NCBI RefSeq assembly: GCF_900119145.1 | Contig: NZ_FPIY01000001.1 | Coordinates: 310,001-374,000 of the forward strand | Reading direction: 5' to 3' | Source: Cellulophaga fucicola | Lineage (GTDB): Bacteria; Bacteroidota; Bacteroidia; Flavobacteriales; Flavobacteriaceae | DNA length: 64,000 nt | In this document: positions 25,629-36,251 of the stretch, piece by piece | Position numbering within the stretch: the stretch's first letter is position 1 | Layout: every line of letters starts with the position of its first letter | Translations under genes and position numbers: made by a program | The notes under the pieces: model-generated | What the model saw: only the letters and a program-made list of their open reading frames with translations | Databases searched by the model: none | Told to the model about the DNA's origin: nothing

Positions 25629-26801
25629 TTATACGGTTGTTTCTATTTGTATGTTACAGACGCTTATTATTTCATGTATGTCTTCATCTACGATTTCTTT
25701 TTTTCTATCAGCAAAATTTAAAAACTCAGTATAAACAACATCTAATTGTGTTTTAGTAAGTTCATAACCAATATTTTTAGCTCTGTAAGCTAAAGCAGCT
25801 CTACCGCTACGTGCTGTAAGTACTATAGAAGATTCGTTAACACCAACATCTGCAGGGTCTATAATTTCGTAAGTTTCTCTGTTTTTAATTACTCCGTCTT
25901 GGTGTATACCAGAACTATGTGCAAAGGCATTAGCGCCAACAATTGCCTTGTTTGGCTGCACTGGCATTCCCATTTTACTAGACACCATTAAACTAGTATC
26001 GTACAATAATTTACTGTTTATGTCTGTATCTAGGTTTAAGTTAGGGTGTTGTCTTAAAATCATAACAACTTCTTCTAAAGAAGTATTCCCTGCACGTTCA
26101 CCAATACCATTAATTGTACATTCTATTTGTCTAGCCCCGTTCATAACACCAGCTATAGAGTTAGCAGTTGCCAAACCTAAATCATTATGACAGTGACAAG
26201 ATAAAATTGCCTTGTGTATACCCTCTACGTTTTCGTATAGATATTTCATTTTTGCTCCATATTCTTCAGGTAAACAATAGCCTGTTGTATCTGGAATATT
26301 AAGTACAGTTGCACCTGCTTTTACTACTGCCGAACATACTTTTGCTAAAAATTCATTATCTGTTCTACCTGCATCTTCTGCATAAAACTCTACATCTTCT
26401 ACAAATGTTTTAGCATATTTTACAGCAGCCACAGCTCTCTCTATAATTTGATCCTTATTAGAATTAAATTTATATTTTATGTGAGAGTCAGATGTGCCAA
26501 TCCCTGTATGTATTCTAGGTCTTTTAGCATATTTTACAGCCTCTGCAGCAACTTCTATATCTTTTTTTACAGCTCTTGTTAAACCACAAACAGTTGCATT
26601 TTTAACTAATTTAGCTATCTCTTTTACAGAATTAAAATCTCCAGGGCTAGAAATAGGAAAGCCAGCTTCTATTACATCTACACCTAAGAGGTCTAAACGT
26701 TCAGCAATTATTAGCTTTTGTGTAGCATCTAATTTACATCCTGGAACTTGTTCTCCGTCTCTTAGTGTTGTGTCAAATATTTGAACTTTATCTTTACTCA
26801 T
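25629..26801 (-). CDS. leuA: 2-isopropylmalate synthase, short form without regulatory domain
   Basis: Condenses acetyl-CoA with 2-oxoisovalerate, the first step of leucine synthesis. The DRE-TIM barrel is complete, with [13 protein letters not shown] at the N-terminus and the metal-binding HCHNDLGLA motif, then [11 protein letters not shown] and SGIHQDGV. At 390 residues it stops before the C-terminal LeuA dimer domain that gives feedback inhibition by leucine in the roughly 500-residue forms. Citramalate or homocitrate synthase cannot be excluded from sequence alone, but direct linkage to leuB favours this assignment. It heads the two-gene unit and is divergent from the gene at 26948. Confidence 0.9.
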   Translation of the reverse strand: MSKDKVQIFDTTLRDGEQVPGCKLDATQKLIIAERLDLLGVDVIEAGFPISSPGDFNSVKEIAKLVKNATVCGLTRAVKKDIEVAAEAVKYAKRPRIHTGIGTSDSHIKYKFNSNKDQIIERAVAAVKYAKTFVEDVEFYAEDAGRTDNEFLAKVCSAVVKAGATVLNIPDTTGYCLPEEYGAKMKYLYENVEGIHKAILSCHCHNDLGLATANSIAGVMNGARQIECTINGIGERAGNTSLEEVVMILRQHPNLNLDTDINSKLLYDTSLMVSSKMGMPVQPNKAIVGANAFAHSSGIHQDGVIKNRETYEIIDPADVGVNESSIVLTARSGRAALAYRAKNIGYELTKTQLDVVYTEFLNFADRKKEIVDEDIHEIISVCNIQIETTV

Positions 26802-26947
26802 TTTATTTATATAATTTTGGGCTGCTATACGAATATATAGTCCTTTATTCTTAATATTGAATCAGCTAAAAATCATTTACAACGTTTAAGTGGTTTTTAA
26901 AAATATTAATTAATTGATAATCAGTTATTTAAATTCATTTTTTTACG

Positions 26948-28492
26948 ATGACAACTCCTCATAAAGATGCCCTGTTTGTATTGGTAAAGTCTCTTTCTAA
27001 ATCAGAAAAGAGACAATTTAAGTTGTATGTAGGTCGCTTAGGTGTAAATACTGATGCTAAATTTTTAGCGCTTTTTAATCTTTTAGATAAGACAAAAAGT
27101 TACAGTGAAAAAGCTATACTAGAAAGTGGTATTGTTAAAAAAGCACAACTATCTAATTTAAAAGCACATCTATACAAGCAAATTTTAGTTAGTTTAAGAT
27201 TAAATCCCGTAAACCAAAATATACGTGTACAAATTAGGGAACAATTAGACTTTGCTACTATTTTATACCAGAAAGGATTGTATAAACAAAGTTTAAAGCT
27301 TTTGGATAAAGTAAAAGGAATTGCTATAGAGAACGAGGAAAAAAATATAGCTTATGAAATAGTTGAGCTAGAAAAAATAATAGAAACACAATACATTACA
27401 CGTAGTATACCAGACAGAGCAAATGAATTAGCAGTGCAAGCAAAAGAGCTATCTGCACAAAATGTAATGACAAGTAAGTTAAGTAATTTGTCTTTACAGT
27501 TGTATGGTATGATGCTTAAAGTTGGGTATGTGCGTAGTGATGAAGATTTAAAAAAAGTAAAAACTTACTTTAATGATCATTTACCTATCTATGATATTGA
27601 AGATTTAGGTTTTAGAGAAAAACTTTGGCTTTACAAAGCATATTTATGGTATAGTTTTTTAATTCAAGATTTTTTATCTTGTTATAAATATGCTAATAAA
27701 TGGGTAGACCTTTTTTATGAAAATAAAGATATGATTTATCTAAACCCAGTTTTCTTTTTAAAAGGAAGCAACTATTTATTAGAGTCGTTGTTTTATGTAA
27801 AGTATAGTTCTCAATTTAAAGCTACATTAATAAAAATGGAAGCAATGATAGAGAGCAAGAGTTTTCCTAAGAACGATAATATTTCATCTCTAGCGTTTTT
27901 GTATTTAAACTCTAATAAGCTAAATCAGCACTTTTTAGAAGGTACTTTTGAAAAAGGTTTGTATTTAGTGCGTATTGTGGAATACGGAATTAATAAGCAT
28001 AAAGATCGTATAGATGAGCACCACATAATGTTATTGTATTATAAATGTGCTTGTTTGTATTTTGGTGTTGGAGATAATAAAATGTGTATACAGTATTTAA
28101 AGAAAATAATAAATAATAAGAACTTAAAAATGAGAGAAGATCTTATGTGTTTTTCTCGTGTGTTAAGTCTTGTTGCGCATTATGAGGCTGGTATGGATTA
28201 CCATCTAGAGGTACAATTAAAAAGCACATATAAGTTTTTAATAAAGATGAACGATATGCACGCTGTGCAGAAAGAGATGATCAAGTTTTTAAGAAACTTA
28301 AGAGATATTTATCCTACAGATTTGCCAAATGCGTTTAAAAAGTTACATACAGAATTAAAGAAATACGAAAATCATCCTTACGAGAAAAGAGCCTTTTTAT
28401 ATTTAGATATTATCTCTTGGTTAGAGAGCCATTTGTATAATAAACCAGTAGGTGAAATTGTACGTGAAAAAGCAAAAAAACTAACTAGATAG
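26948..28492 (+). CDS. Helical protein of unknown function, TPR-like
   Basis: I do not recognise a named family, though such proteins appear conserved in flavobacteria. It is a 514-residue cytoplasmic protein without signal or membrane segments. The N-terminus (LFVLVKSLSKSEKRQFKLYV) is a conserved-looking helix pair. The rest is almost wholly helical, with TPR-like hairpins such as LLDKVKGIAIENEEKN and YYKCACLYFGVGDNKMCIQYLKK. It may act as a scaffold or peptide-binding protein. It is monocistronic and ends 1 bp before the convergent pseudouridine synthase gene. Confidence 0.8.
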   Translation: MTTPHKDALFVLVKSLSKSEKRQFKLYVGRLGVNTDAKFLALFNLLDKTKSYSEKAILESGIVKKAQLSNLKAHLYKQILVSLRLNPVNQNIRVQIREQLDFATILYQKGLYKQSLKLLDKVKGIAIENEEKNIAYEIVELEKIIETQYITRSIPDRANELAVQAKELSAQNVMTSKLSNLSLQLYGMMLKVGYVRSDEDLKKVKTYFNDHLPIYDIEDLGFREKLWLYKAYLWYSFLIQDFLSCYKYANKWVDLFYENKDMIYLNPVFFLKGSNYLLESLFYVKYSSQFKATLIKMEAMIESKSFPKNDNISSLAFLYLNSNKLNQHFLEGTFEKGLYLVRIVEYGINKHKDRIDEHHIMLLYYKCACLYFGVGDNKMCIQYLKKIINNKNLKMREDLMCFSRVLSLVAHYEAGMDYHLEVQLKSTYKFLIKMNDMHAVQKEMIKFLRNLRDIYPTDLPNAFKKLHTELKKYENHPYEKRAFLYLDIISWLESHLYNKPVGEIVREKAKKLTR

Positions 28493-28493
28493 T

Positions 28494-29186
28494 TTAAGAA
28501 CAAACATCCCATATAGGATCATCTGGTAAAGGGGCTATAATTTCTAATGGCTCCTTTTTTACAGGGTGAATAAAAGACAATTTACGAGCGTGTAAATGTA
28601 TGCCACCATCAGCATTACTACGATTAAAACCGTATTTTAAGTCGCCCTTTATAGGGCAGCCAATACTTGTAAGTTGAGATCTAATTTGGTGGTGTCTACC
28701 TGTTTGTAAGTTTATTTCTAGTAAGTAGTAATTGTCTAGTTTTTTAAGAACAGTATAGTCTAAAATAGCTTTTTTGCTATCTGGCACCTCTTTAATGTTT
28801 GCGTAAGATTTGTTTTGCTTGGTGTTACGTTTAAGGTAGTGTACAAGCGTATCTTTAGTTTTTTTAGGCTGTTGTTTTACAACAGCCCAATATGTTTTTT
28901 TAGCGTCTTTTTCTGCAAACAATTTGTTTAAACGCGGTAATGCTTTAGATGTTTTAGCAAAAACAACAATTCCGGTTGTAGGCCTGTCTAATCTGTGAGC
29001 TACACCTAAGTAAACATTGCCAGGTTTGTTGTATTTTTCTTTAATATAATCCTTTACAATATCACTTAAAGGAGCATCACCTGTTTTGTCTCCTTGTACA
29101 ATGTCGCCAACACGTTTATTTATGGCAATAAGGTGGTTGTCTTCATACAATACCTGAAGATTTTGAGGAGTAGAAACGGTTTTCAT
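28494..29186 (-). CDS. RluA-family RNA pseudouridine synthase
   Basis: Isomerises uridine to pseudouridine in rRNA or tRNA. The 230 residues form the catalytic domain with D67 in AHRLDRPTTGI as the catalytic Asp, then the LLEINLQTGRHHQIR segment and the GDLKYG motif. There is no N-terminal S4 domain, as in RluA/TruC-type rather than RluC/RluD-type enzymes. It lies 63 bp downstream of panB on the same strand. The target site cannot be told. Confidence 0.94.
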   Translation of the reverse strand: MKTVSTPQNLQVLYEDNHLIAINKRVGDIVQGDKTGDAPLSDIVKDYIKEKYNKPGNVYLGVAHRLDRPTTGIVVFAKTSKALPRLNKLFAEKDAKKTYWAVVKQQPKKTKDTLVHYLKRNTKQNKSYANIKEVPDSKKAILDYTVLKKLDNYYLLEINLQTGRHHQIRSQLTSIGCPIKGDLKYGFNRSNADGGIHLHARKLSFIHPVKKEPLEIIAPLPDDPIWDVCS

Positions 29187-29249
29187 TTAAAATTTATTCT
29201 AAAGAGCTGTTGTTAACTTTTGTCTAACGACTTAATTCTAATTATTTGC

Positions 29250-30068
29250 TTAGTATTGTTCCTCTTCGTTAGGGAAGTCTTTAGTTTTTACATCGTCTAC
29301 GTAGTTGGAAATGGCAGTACCCATTTCTTCATATAAGTTCATATATCGTCTTAAAAAACGAGGATTAAACTCTTTTGTCATACCTAAAAGATCGTGTATC
29401 ACAAGTACTTGTCCGTCTACATCGCCACCAGCACCAATTCCTATTACAGGAATTGTTAAACTCTCTGCAACTTCTTTAGCAAGTTTTGCAGGAATTTTTT
29501 CTAAAACAATAGCAAAGCAACCTAATTTTTGAAGTAATAATGCATCCTCTTTAAGTTTTTTAGCTTCTTCCTCTTCTTTAGCTCTAACTGTATAAGTGCC
29601 AAATTTATAAATAGATTGTGGAGTTAAACCTAAATGTCCCATTACCGGAATACCAGCATTAAGAATACGTTTTACAGAATCTTTAATTTCTATACCACCT
29701 TCTACCTTAATAGCGTGTGCGCCACTTTCTTTCATTATGCGTATAGCAGAACGTAAAGCTTCTTTTGGATCGCTTTGGTAACTACCAAAAGGAATATCAA
29801 CAACAACTAAACATCTGTTAATAGCTCTTATTACAGAAGATGCGTGGTAAATCATTTGATCTAAAGTAATAGGTAATGTAGTTTCGTGACCTGCCATAAC
29901 ATTACTAGCTGAATCACCAACTAAGATAACATCTACATTGGCATCGTCTATAATCTTTGCCATAGAATAATCATAGGCAGTAAGCATAGAGATACGTTCT
30001 CCGTTTTTCTTCATATCTACGAGCGACTTCACTGTAACTCTTTTATATTCTTTTTTGGCAACTGACAT
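29250..30068 (-). CDS. panB: 3-methyl-2-oxobutanoate hydroxymethyltransferase
   Basis: Transfers a hydroxymethyl group from methylene-tetrahydrofolate to 2-oxoisovalerate, the first committed step of pantothenate and CoA synthesis. The 272 residues match the family. Metal and substrate motifs are visible: [44 protein letters not shown] and [11 protein letters not shown], with [14 protein letters not shown] near the end. It is probably cotranscribed with the downstream RluA-type gene. panC is not adjacent. Confidence 0.97.
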   Translation of the reverse strand: MSVAKKEYKRVTVKSLVDMKKNGERISMLTAYDYSMAKIIDDANVDVILVGDSASNVMAGHETTLPITLDQMIYHASSVIRAINRCLVVVDIPFGSYQSDPKEALRSAIRIMKESGAHAIKVEGGIEIKDSVKRILNAGIPVMGHLGLTPQSIYKFGTYTVRAKEEEEAKKLKEDALLLQKLGCFAIVLEKIPAKLAKEVAESLTIPVIGIGAGGDVDGQVLVIHDLLGMTKEFNPRFLRRYMNLYEEMGTAISNYVDDVKTKDFPNEEEQY

Positions 30069-30213
30069 TGTATGTTTATTTAGTTTAGATGCGCTAAAAT
30101 TATGAAAAAAGATTAAGAGTACGCATCTTTATTATATTTAAGAATGTGATATGTTTTATATGAATTGATAGAATTATATAAGTGGAAAAGATTTTAGAAG
30201 ATTGTAAGTAATA

Positions 30214-30705
30214 TCAGCTAATTACATCATCTTCTCTTTTAAATTGTTCCTTTTGTTCTCCTTTAAGCTGTAGTTGTTGCTCTATTTTATCTTTAGTTGG
30301 TCTTAGTGTTATAAAGTAAATTATGATAAAACCTGTAATGCTTAGGTAAAATAAATTACTGTTAGATAAAGCAAATACTAAGCAAACAAAAGCAGAACCC
30401 TCTACAAAAGCAAATTTGTAAATTAAGGCAGATTGATAAACGCCTAGCTTTTGTTTTAAAGATTTTTTATCTAGAATAGGCTCAATCTTCTTTTTAAAAA
30501 CGTAATTACTTAAGTATATGCCTATAATGGCTATAAGTGGTACAATTACAATACTTGGGGTATTTATGGGAAAAGTAAATATCCAGCTTTCTTGTTGAAA
30601 ATAAAGAAAAATAGTAAAAAGTAATATGCCAATGCAAAAAACTAAATGCATTACAGACATAACTTTTAAGTATCCTTTAAAGGTAAGTGAATTTCTATCT
30701 TCCAT
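30214..30705 (-). CDS. Small integral membrane protein of unknown function
   Basis: A 163-residue protein with four likely transmembrane helices (about 15-35, 48-66, 91-108 and 112-130) and charged ends; the C-terminus is a hydrophilic, K/E/Q-rich tail. I do not recognise a named family. The start lies 5 bp after the stop of the S15 peptidase gene on the same strand, so it is probably the last gene of an sdaA-peptidase operon. Confidence 0.75.
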   Translation of the reverse strand: MEDRNSLTFKGYLKVMSVMHLVFCIGILLFTIFLYFQQESWIFTFPINTPSIVIVPLIAIIGIYLSNYVFKKKIEPILDKKSLKQKLGVYQSALIYKFAFVEGSAFVCLVFALSNSNLFYLSITGFIIIYFITLRPTKDKIEQQLQLKGEQKEQFKREDDVIS

Positions 30706-30710
30706 ATATT

Positions 30711-32546
30711 TTACTTAACGGCTTTTATATAGCTTTCTATACCACCAACAATTGGTATAGAAATTTCAGTTTCGTTAGTATCTATAGTTAACTCTGTCCC
30801 TGGTTTAGGTAAAATAGTAAACTGATTATCACTAGAAAAAATAACCAATCCAATTTGTTGTCCTGCAGGTATTATCTGGTCATCTGGTTGTAAATTAAAC
30901 GTCATAGTATAAAATTTACCAGGCTTTAATGGTTTGCTTTCAGATATGGATTTGTGATTTTGAGGATCTGCCCAGCCACGCGTAATAATGTTGTCTGTAA
31001 TAAGAGCATCTTTATTTGTATTCCAAGGTAAAGAAACTAAGGCAATAGATAAGTTTGCCGCAGGTTTACTGCTAGCAAGTTTTATTGTAATTGAAGTTGT
31101 ACCAGAAATATGCACATCTTTAGTGAATATTGGGGTGGTGTATAGTAGTCTGTTTTTAGAGTTAACAGCTTTTGCTAATTCTTCCATTGAAATGTTATGG
31201 TCGTCTACTAAGGTTTCAGTTTTTTTATTTTTGTTAGATTCTACTTCTAGTTTACCTTGTTCTGGAGCTCCATTTTTTAAATGTAAGACTACAGGAGATG
31301 CTTTAGGATTTGGGTACTCGTCATATGGAGTAGGGTTGTCTTGTGTATCATGTTCGCGAACAATCCAAGCTCTTTTGTCTTTTTCTACATCGTTCTTAAT
31401 GCCGTGTAAATATCTAGTAAACCAACGGTTCATTAATGTTATTGGAGGAGGTCCACCATGACCGTTTTGGTGGTAGTATATTTGTGTTGGTAATCCTTTT
31501 TCTTTTGCAGCTTTGTAAATACGGTAGCTGTGTTCTGGTACAACATTCCAATCGTTAAAGCCGTGAGACATTAATAAAGCCGCTTTCATAGGCTTCATTT
31601 TAGTTAGGTAATCGCGTCCGGCCCAAAAATCGTTAAAATCTCCGGTTTCTCTGTCCATACCATTTATTAGCTCTGTATCTCTAATGGTTTTGTTGCTGTA
31701 GGCACGTTTACTAGGGTCTCCACTGTGTATAAAATCGTATAAAACATCTATATCTTCACCTAAATAACCACCAGGACTCCTTACTAAGCCGTTAGAGCGG
31801 TAGTAGTGGTAAGAAGATGTGTTAGGTGCAATAGGTATAATAGCCTCTAAACCTTCTACACCAGTTGTTGCTGCAGCTAAAGGTATTGTTCCGTTATAAG
31901 ATGTGCCTGTCATACCTACTTTTCCTGTAGACCAAAAAGCAGTAACTTCTTCAGTATTGTCTGGAGAGGTAAATCCTTTTGCACGACCACATAACCAGTC
32001 AATAACAGTTTTTGGAGCTAAAGCTTCATTAGGTCCGCCAACAGTAGGAGCTCCTTGAGAAAATCCTGTTCCTGGTGCAGATGTGTGTACTACAATGTAG
32101 CCTCTGGGAACCCATTTTTGTATGTGAGAGTTAGATATTATAGGGCGTTCACCTCTGCGTTTTACTTCAGGATGAGAGCGTTTTGGAGCTTTTTCACCTA
32201 ATTCGTGATTTACATTCCAAAATAAACCTTCTTCTGCTCCGGTAGCAGTACCAGCATAATAGGGACTAGAACATAAAATTATAGGCAGTTTTAAACCTTC
32301 ATTTTCAGTTTGCTCTGGTCTTGTAACGCTAACGTGCATACGATCTAGTTTGCCATCGCCATCAGTATCAAACGTAGTTTCTACAAATAGGTCATGACGT
32401 ATCCATTTATCAGGATCACTAAAGCCTTCTACAATTTGTGCTTCACCGTCTTTAAAAACAGGAACCGTTTTTTCAGTTTGTGCAATACTTATTATTGATA
32501 GAAATAAAAATAAGCAGCTTACTTTAAATTTAATTGTAGTTTTCAT
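30711..32546 (-). CDS. Secreted Xaa-Pro dipeptidyl-peptidase-like hydrolase (S15, CocE/NonD)
   Basis: A 611-residue protein from the ATG at 32546, with a signal peptide ending ISIAQ. Residues about 35-390 form the alpha/beta-hydrolase domain; the nucleophile lies in GMTGTSYNG, the Asp probably in GFNDWNV and the His in GHGG. A C-terminal jelly-roll domain (about 410-611) is typical of X-prolyl dipeptidyl aminopeptidases. It probably removes dipeptides before proline, outside the cytoplasm; an esterase role in the CocE group is possible. It lies 25 bp downstream of sdaA on the same strand. Confidence 0.9.
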   Translation of the reverse strand: MKTTIKFKVSCLFLFLSIISIAQTEKTVPVFKDGEAQIVEGFSDPDKWIRHDLFVETTFDTDGDGKLDRMHVSVTRPEQTENEGLKLPIILCSSPYYAGTATGAEEGLFWNVNHELGEKAPKRSHPEVKRRGERPIISNSHIQKWVPRGYIVVHTSAPGTGFSQGAPTVGGPNEALAPKTVIDWLCGRAKGFTSPDNTEEVTAFWSTGKVGMTGTSYNGTIPLAAATTGVEGLEAIIPIAPNTSSYHYYRSNGLVRSPGGYLGEDIDVLYDFIHSGDPSKRAYSNKTIRDTELINGMDRETGDFNDFWAGRDYLTKMKPMKAALLMSHGFNDWNVVPEHSYRIYKAAKEKGLPTQIYYHQNGHGGPPPITLMNRWFTRYLHGIKNDVEKDKRAWIVREHDTQDNPTPYDEYPNPKASPVVLHLKNGAPEQGKLEVESNKNKKTETLVDDHNISMEELAKAVNSKNRLLYTTPIFTKDVHISGTTSITIKLASSKPAANLSIALVSLPWNTNKDALITDNIITRGWADPQNHKSISESKPLKPGKFYTMTFNLQPDDQIIPAGQQIGLVIFSSDNQFTILPKPGTELTIDTNETEISIPIVGGIESYIKAVK

Positions 32547-32571
32547 AAGGTAAAGGTTTAATATATCAATC

Positions 32572-33996
32572 TTAACAATCACTTAAAAATACACCAACGG
32601 CTAAGCCACCTGTAGATGTTTCTTTATATTTAGAGTTCATATCTTTTGCAGTTTCCCACATTGTATTAATAACTTTGTCTATGGGTACTTTTGCATTTGC
32701 AGGATCTGAGTCTAGTGCTAACTCTGCAGCATTAATAGCTTTTATTGCGCCCATAGAGTTACGTTCTATACATGGTACTTGTACTAAGCCACCAATAGGA
32801 TCGCAAGTTAAACCTAAGTGGTGTTCCATAGCTATTTCTGCAGCCATTAAAACTTGTTCTGGAGTACCGCCTAAAAGCTCTGTTAATGCACCAGCAGCCA
32901 TAGCAGATGACACGCCAATTTCTGCTTGGCAACCACCCATTGCGGCAGAGATAGTAGCTCCTTTTTTAAATAAACTACCAATTTCTCCGGCAACTAGTAA
33001 AAACTTTTTAATGTGACTAAAGTCCGCATCGTGGTTTTCTATTACCATATAATACATTAGTACAGCGGGTATAACACCAGCGCTACCATTTGTAGGAGCT
33101 GTTACAACGCGACCTAAAGATGCGTTAACCTCGTTTACACTTAATGCAAAACAGCTAACCCATTTTAGTATTTGTCTAAATTTTACTTCTGTATTACGTA
33201 TAGTTTCTAACCACTCTTGTGGTGTGTTGTAGGGTGCATCGCCTTTTAGTTTTTCGTGTATATCAAAAGCACGTCTACGTACATTTAATCCGCCAGGTAA
33301 AGTACCTTGTGTATGGCAACCAATATGCATACACTCTAACATAGTACCCCAAATGGCTTTTAATTGTGTGTCTACTTCTTCGTTTGTTCTTAAAGACAGT
33401 TCATTTTCCAAAACAATTTCAGAAATTGTTTTATTACCAGCTTTACAATGTTCTAGTAAAGCAACACCAGAATTTACTGGATGCGGAAAAGTTTTAAAAA
33501 CCTGTATGTTTTCTTTAGCGTGTATTCGCTCTTCTTTTACAACAAAACCACCGCCAATAGAGTAGAAGGTGTCTTCGTAAACACTATTATCGTCCATTAT
33601 GGCAGAAAATTTAATGCCATTTGCATGAAATGGCAAAGATGTCTTTAAAAAAACAATGTGCTCTGTTGCGCTATAAGTAATAGGGTATTTGCCTAAGAGT
33701 AGAAGTTGGTTGTTTTGTTTAATGGTGTCTATAATAGTACCGATATTTTGCACCTCCATTGTAACAGGGTCTTCTCCAGAAAGTCCTAACATAACAGCAA
33801 GGTCTGTTGCGTGTCCTTTACCTGTTAAAGATAAAGAACCGTACAGCTCTGTTTGTATAGTTTTAACACTGCTAATGCTTTGTGTTTGCTGTAACTCTTG
33901 TAGAAAGCGCTCTGCAGCTCTCCAAGGTCCAAGTGTGTGCGAGCTAGAAGGCCCAACACCAATTTTAAGCATATCAAATATACTGATGCATTCCAT
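32572..33996 (-). CDS. sdaA: L-serine ammonia-lyase, single-chain iron-sulfur type
   Basis: Deaminates L-serine to pyruvate and ammonia. The 474-residue protein joins the beta-like N-terminal domain (about 1-160) to the alpha domain (about 190-474), as in E. coli SdaA. The family segments [27 protein letters not shown], the cysteine-containing [15 protein letters not shown] and a C-terminal GVFLSDC are present; the cysteines fit the [4Fe-4S] site and its tail ligand. It probably heads an operon with the S15 peptidase, which would fit a role in peptide and amino-acid use. A -7 box lies upstream. Confidence 0.97.
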   Translation of the reverse strand: MECISIFDMLKIGVGPSSSHTLGPWRAAERFLQELQQTQSISSVKTIQTELYGSLSLTGKGHATDLAVMLGLSGEDPVTMEVQNIGTIIDTIKQNNQLLLLGKYPITYSATEHIVFLKTSLPFHANGIKFSAIMDDNSVYEDTFYSIGGGFVVKEERIHAKENIQVFKTFPHPVNSGVALLEHCKAGNKTISEIVLENELSLRTNEEVDTQLKAIWGTMLECMHIGCHTQGTLPGGLNVRRRAFDIHEKLKGDAPYNTPQEWLETIRNTEVKFRQILKWVSCFALSVNEVNASLGRVVTAPTNGSAGVIPAVLMYYMVIENHDADFSHIKKFLLVAGEIGSLFKKGATISAAMGGCQAEIGVSSAMAAGALTELLGGTPEQVLMAAEIAMEHHLGLTCDPIGGLVQVPCIERNSMGAIKAINAAELALDSDPANAKVPIDKVINTMWETAKDMNSKYKETSTGGLAVGVFLSDC

Positions 33997-34022
33997 TTAC
34001 GAAAACGTTTTATTACTACGGA

Positions 34023-34030
34023 CAAATATA
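34023..34030 (-). promoter_or_regulatory. Probable -7 box of sdaA
   Basis: On the minus strand the bases read TATATTTG, identical to the box proposed for fahA, 27 bases before the ATG at 33996. No clear -33 TTG. Confidence 0.45.
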
Positions 34031-34161
34031 CATTTTGGAATGATATAACATACCTTTTTACCATATTAGTTTGTTTGCGTAGTTATAAATCATCATACAT
34101 AAATCTGCTAATGAAGAAATTAATAAAAGTCTTTACTGCCACCTTGTCATATTTTATTTCC

Positions 34162-34178
34162 TTGGCATATTGTTTGTC
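34162..34178 (+). promoter_or_regulatory. Sigma-54-like -24/-12 element upstream of dnaK
   Basis: TTGGCATATTGTTTGTC resembles the sigma-54 consensus TTGGCAC-N5-TTGC. GG at 34164-34165 and the downstream GT (34176-34177) are separated by exactly 10 bp; the consensus has GC at the second position. The predicted start is near 34189, about 42 bases before the ATG. No TAnnTTTG box is present between this site and the gene. Confidence 0.4.
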
Positions 34179-34230
34179 AATCTAATATCAAAATATAAAT
34201 ATAAACGCTAATTTATTTAAGTAATATAAT

Positions 34231-36129
34231 ATGAGTAAAATTATTGGTATAGATTTAGGAACAACCAATTCTTGTGTTTCTGTGATGGAAGGGAATGAAG
34301 CGGTTGTAATTCCAAACGCAGAAGGTAAGAGAACTACGCCATCTGTAATTGCATTTGTAGAAGGTGGTGAAATTAAGGTTGGTGACCCTGCTAAAAGGCA
34401 AGCGGTTACAAATCCTACTAAAACCATATATTCTATTAAACGTTTTATGGGTAACGTATATTCTGAGTCTAAGAATGAAGCAGATAGAGTACCTTATAAA
34501 GTAGTTAAAGGAGATAACGATACACCTAGAGTAGATATAGACGGACGTTTATACTCTCCTCAAGAATTATCTGCTATGATTCTTCAGAAAATGAAGAAAA
34601 CTGCAGAAGATTATTTAGGTCAAGATGTAACTAGAGCTGTAATTACAGTTCCTGCTTACTTTAACGATGCGCAAAGACAAGCTACAAAAGAAGCTGGTGA
34701 AATTGCTGGTTTAACAGTAGAGCGTATTATTAACGAGCCAACTGCTGCTTCTTTAGCATACGGTATGGACAAAAAAGATACAGATCAGAAAATAGTAGTA
34801 TTTGATTTTGGTGGTGGTACACATGATGTATCTATATTAGAATTAGGTGATGGTGTTTTTGAAGTATTATCTACAGACGGAGATACTCACTTAGGTGGTG
34901 ATGACGTTGATCAAAAAATTATTGATTGGTTAGCTGATGAATTCAATAGTGAAGAAAGCATAGATTTACGTAAAGATGCTATGGCATTACAACGTTTACG
35001 TGAAGCTGCTGAGAAAGCTAAGATTGAATTATCTTCTTCTGCATCTACAGAAATTAACTTACCATATGTAACAGCTACGGCTTCTGGCCCTAAGCATTTA
35101 GTACGTACATTAACTTTAGCTAAATTTAATCAGTTAATAGATGATTTAGTAAAAAGAACTATAGCTCCATGTGAGTCTGCATTAAAAGCTGCAGGTTTAT
35201 CTAAGAGTGATATTGATGAAATTATCTTAGTTGGTGGTTCTACAAGAATCCCAGCTGTTGTTGAAGCTGTTGAAAAATTCTTTGGTAAAAAGCCATCAAA
35301 AGGGGTTAACCCAGATGAGGTTGTTGCAGTAGGTGCAGCTATACAAGGTGGTGTTTTAACAGGTGATGTTAAAGATGTATTATTATTAGATGTTACTCCT
35401 TTATCTTTAGGTATTGAAACTATGGGTAGCGTAATGACTAAGTTGATTGAAGCTAACACTACAATCCCAACTAAAAAGTCGCAAGTATTCTCTACGGCAG
35501 CAGACAATCAGCCATCTGTAGAAATACACGTTTTACAAGGAGAGAGACCAATGGCTAATGATAACAAGACAATAGGTCGTTTTCATTTAGATGGTATTCC
35601 ACCAGCACAAAGAGGAACTCCACAAATTGAAGTAACTTTTGATATTGATGCAAACGGTATTATTAAAGTATCTGCAACAGATAAAGCTACTAACAAAACG
35701 CAAGACATTAGAATTGAAGCTTCTTCTGGTTTAACAGAAGAAGAAATCAAGAAAATGAAAGCTGAAGCAGAAGCTAATGCTGAATCTGATAAAATTGCTA
35801 AAGAAACTGCAGACAAGTTAAATGAAGCAGACGGAATGATTTTCCAAACTGAAAAGCAATTAAAAGAATTTGGAGATAAGATTTCTGATGATAACAAGAA
35901 ACCAGTAGAAGAAGCTTTAGAAGAATTAAAGAAAGCTTACGAAACTAGAGATATAGCAGTTATTACTCCAGCTTTAGATAAGATTAACGAAGTATGGAAA
36001 GGTGCTTCTGAAGAAATGTACAAAGCCCAAGCAGAAGCTCAAGGTGGTGCAGCTCCAGGACCAGATGCTGGTGCAGAAGCTAAAGAAGGTGATGATGTAG
36101 AAGATGTTGACTTTGAAGAAGTAAAATAA
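34231..36129 (+). CDS. dnaK: Chaperone DnaK (Hsp70)
   Basis: ATP-dependent cytoplasmic chaperone working with DnaJ and GrpE. The 632 residues match the usual length. The nucleotide-binding domain has [28 protein letters not shown], the phosphate-2 motif [12 protein letters not shown] and GGSTRIPAV; the linker is [15 protein letters not shown]; the substrate domain and helical lid follow, ending in an acidic DFEEVK tail. It stands alone: dnaJ and grpE are not adjacent. It is followed by a clear terminator and preceded by a sigma-54-like element. Confidence 0.99.
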   Translation: MSKIIGIDLGTTNSCVSVMEGNEAVVIPNAEGKRTTPSVIAFVEGGEIKVGDPAKRQAVTNPTKTIYSIKRFMGNVYSESKNEADRVPYKVVKGDNDTPRVDIDGRLYSPQELSAMILQKMKKTAEDYLGQDVTRAVITVPAYFNDAQRQATKEAGEIAGLTVERIINEPTAASLAYGMDKKDTDQKIVVFDFGGGTHDVSILELGDGVFEVLSTDGDTHLGGDDVDQKIIDWLADEFNSEESIDLRKDAMALQRLREAAEKAKIELSSSASTEINLPYVTATASGPKHLVRTLTLAKFNQLIDDLVKRTIAPCESALKAAGLSKSDIDEIILVGGSTRIPAVVEAVEKFFGKKPSKGVNPDEVVAVGAAIQGGVLTGDVKDVLLLDVTPLSLGIETMGSVMTKLIEANTTIPTKKSQVFSTAADNQPSVEIHVLQGERPMANDNKTIGRFHLDGIPPAQRGTPQIEVTFDIDANGIIKVSATDKATNKTQDIRIEASSGLTEEEIKKMKAEAEANAESDKIAKETADKLNEADGMIFQTEKQLKEFGDKISDDNKKPVEEALEELKKAYETRDIAVITPALDKINEVWKGASEEMYKAQAEAQGGAAPGPDAGAEAKEGDDVEDVDFEEVK

Positions 36130-36149
36130 TATTTTACACAATACAATTT

Positions 36150-36182
36150 AAACCCACTAAATTAATTTTTAGTGGGTTTTTT
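36150..36182 (+). terminator. Terminator of dnaK
   Basis: A perfect 12-bp stem AAACCCACTAAA / TTTAGTGGGTTT with a 6-base loop, followed by more T. Confidence 0.93.
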
Positions 36183-36251
36183 AGTACAATAGAACCACCA
36201 TTTACACCTTATTTAGTTTTTTATAACTAATAAATGAACTAATTTTGGAGT

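Noticed and set aside
36240-36247. TAATTTTG as a promoter for the gene at 36252
   Set aside because: It matches the -7 consensus but lies only 4 bases before the ATG, so the transcript would begin at or after the start codon. Chance match in AT-rich DNA unless the true start is later.
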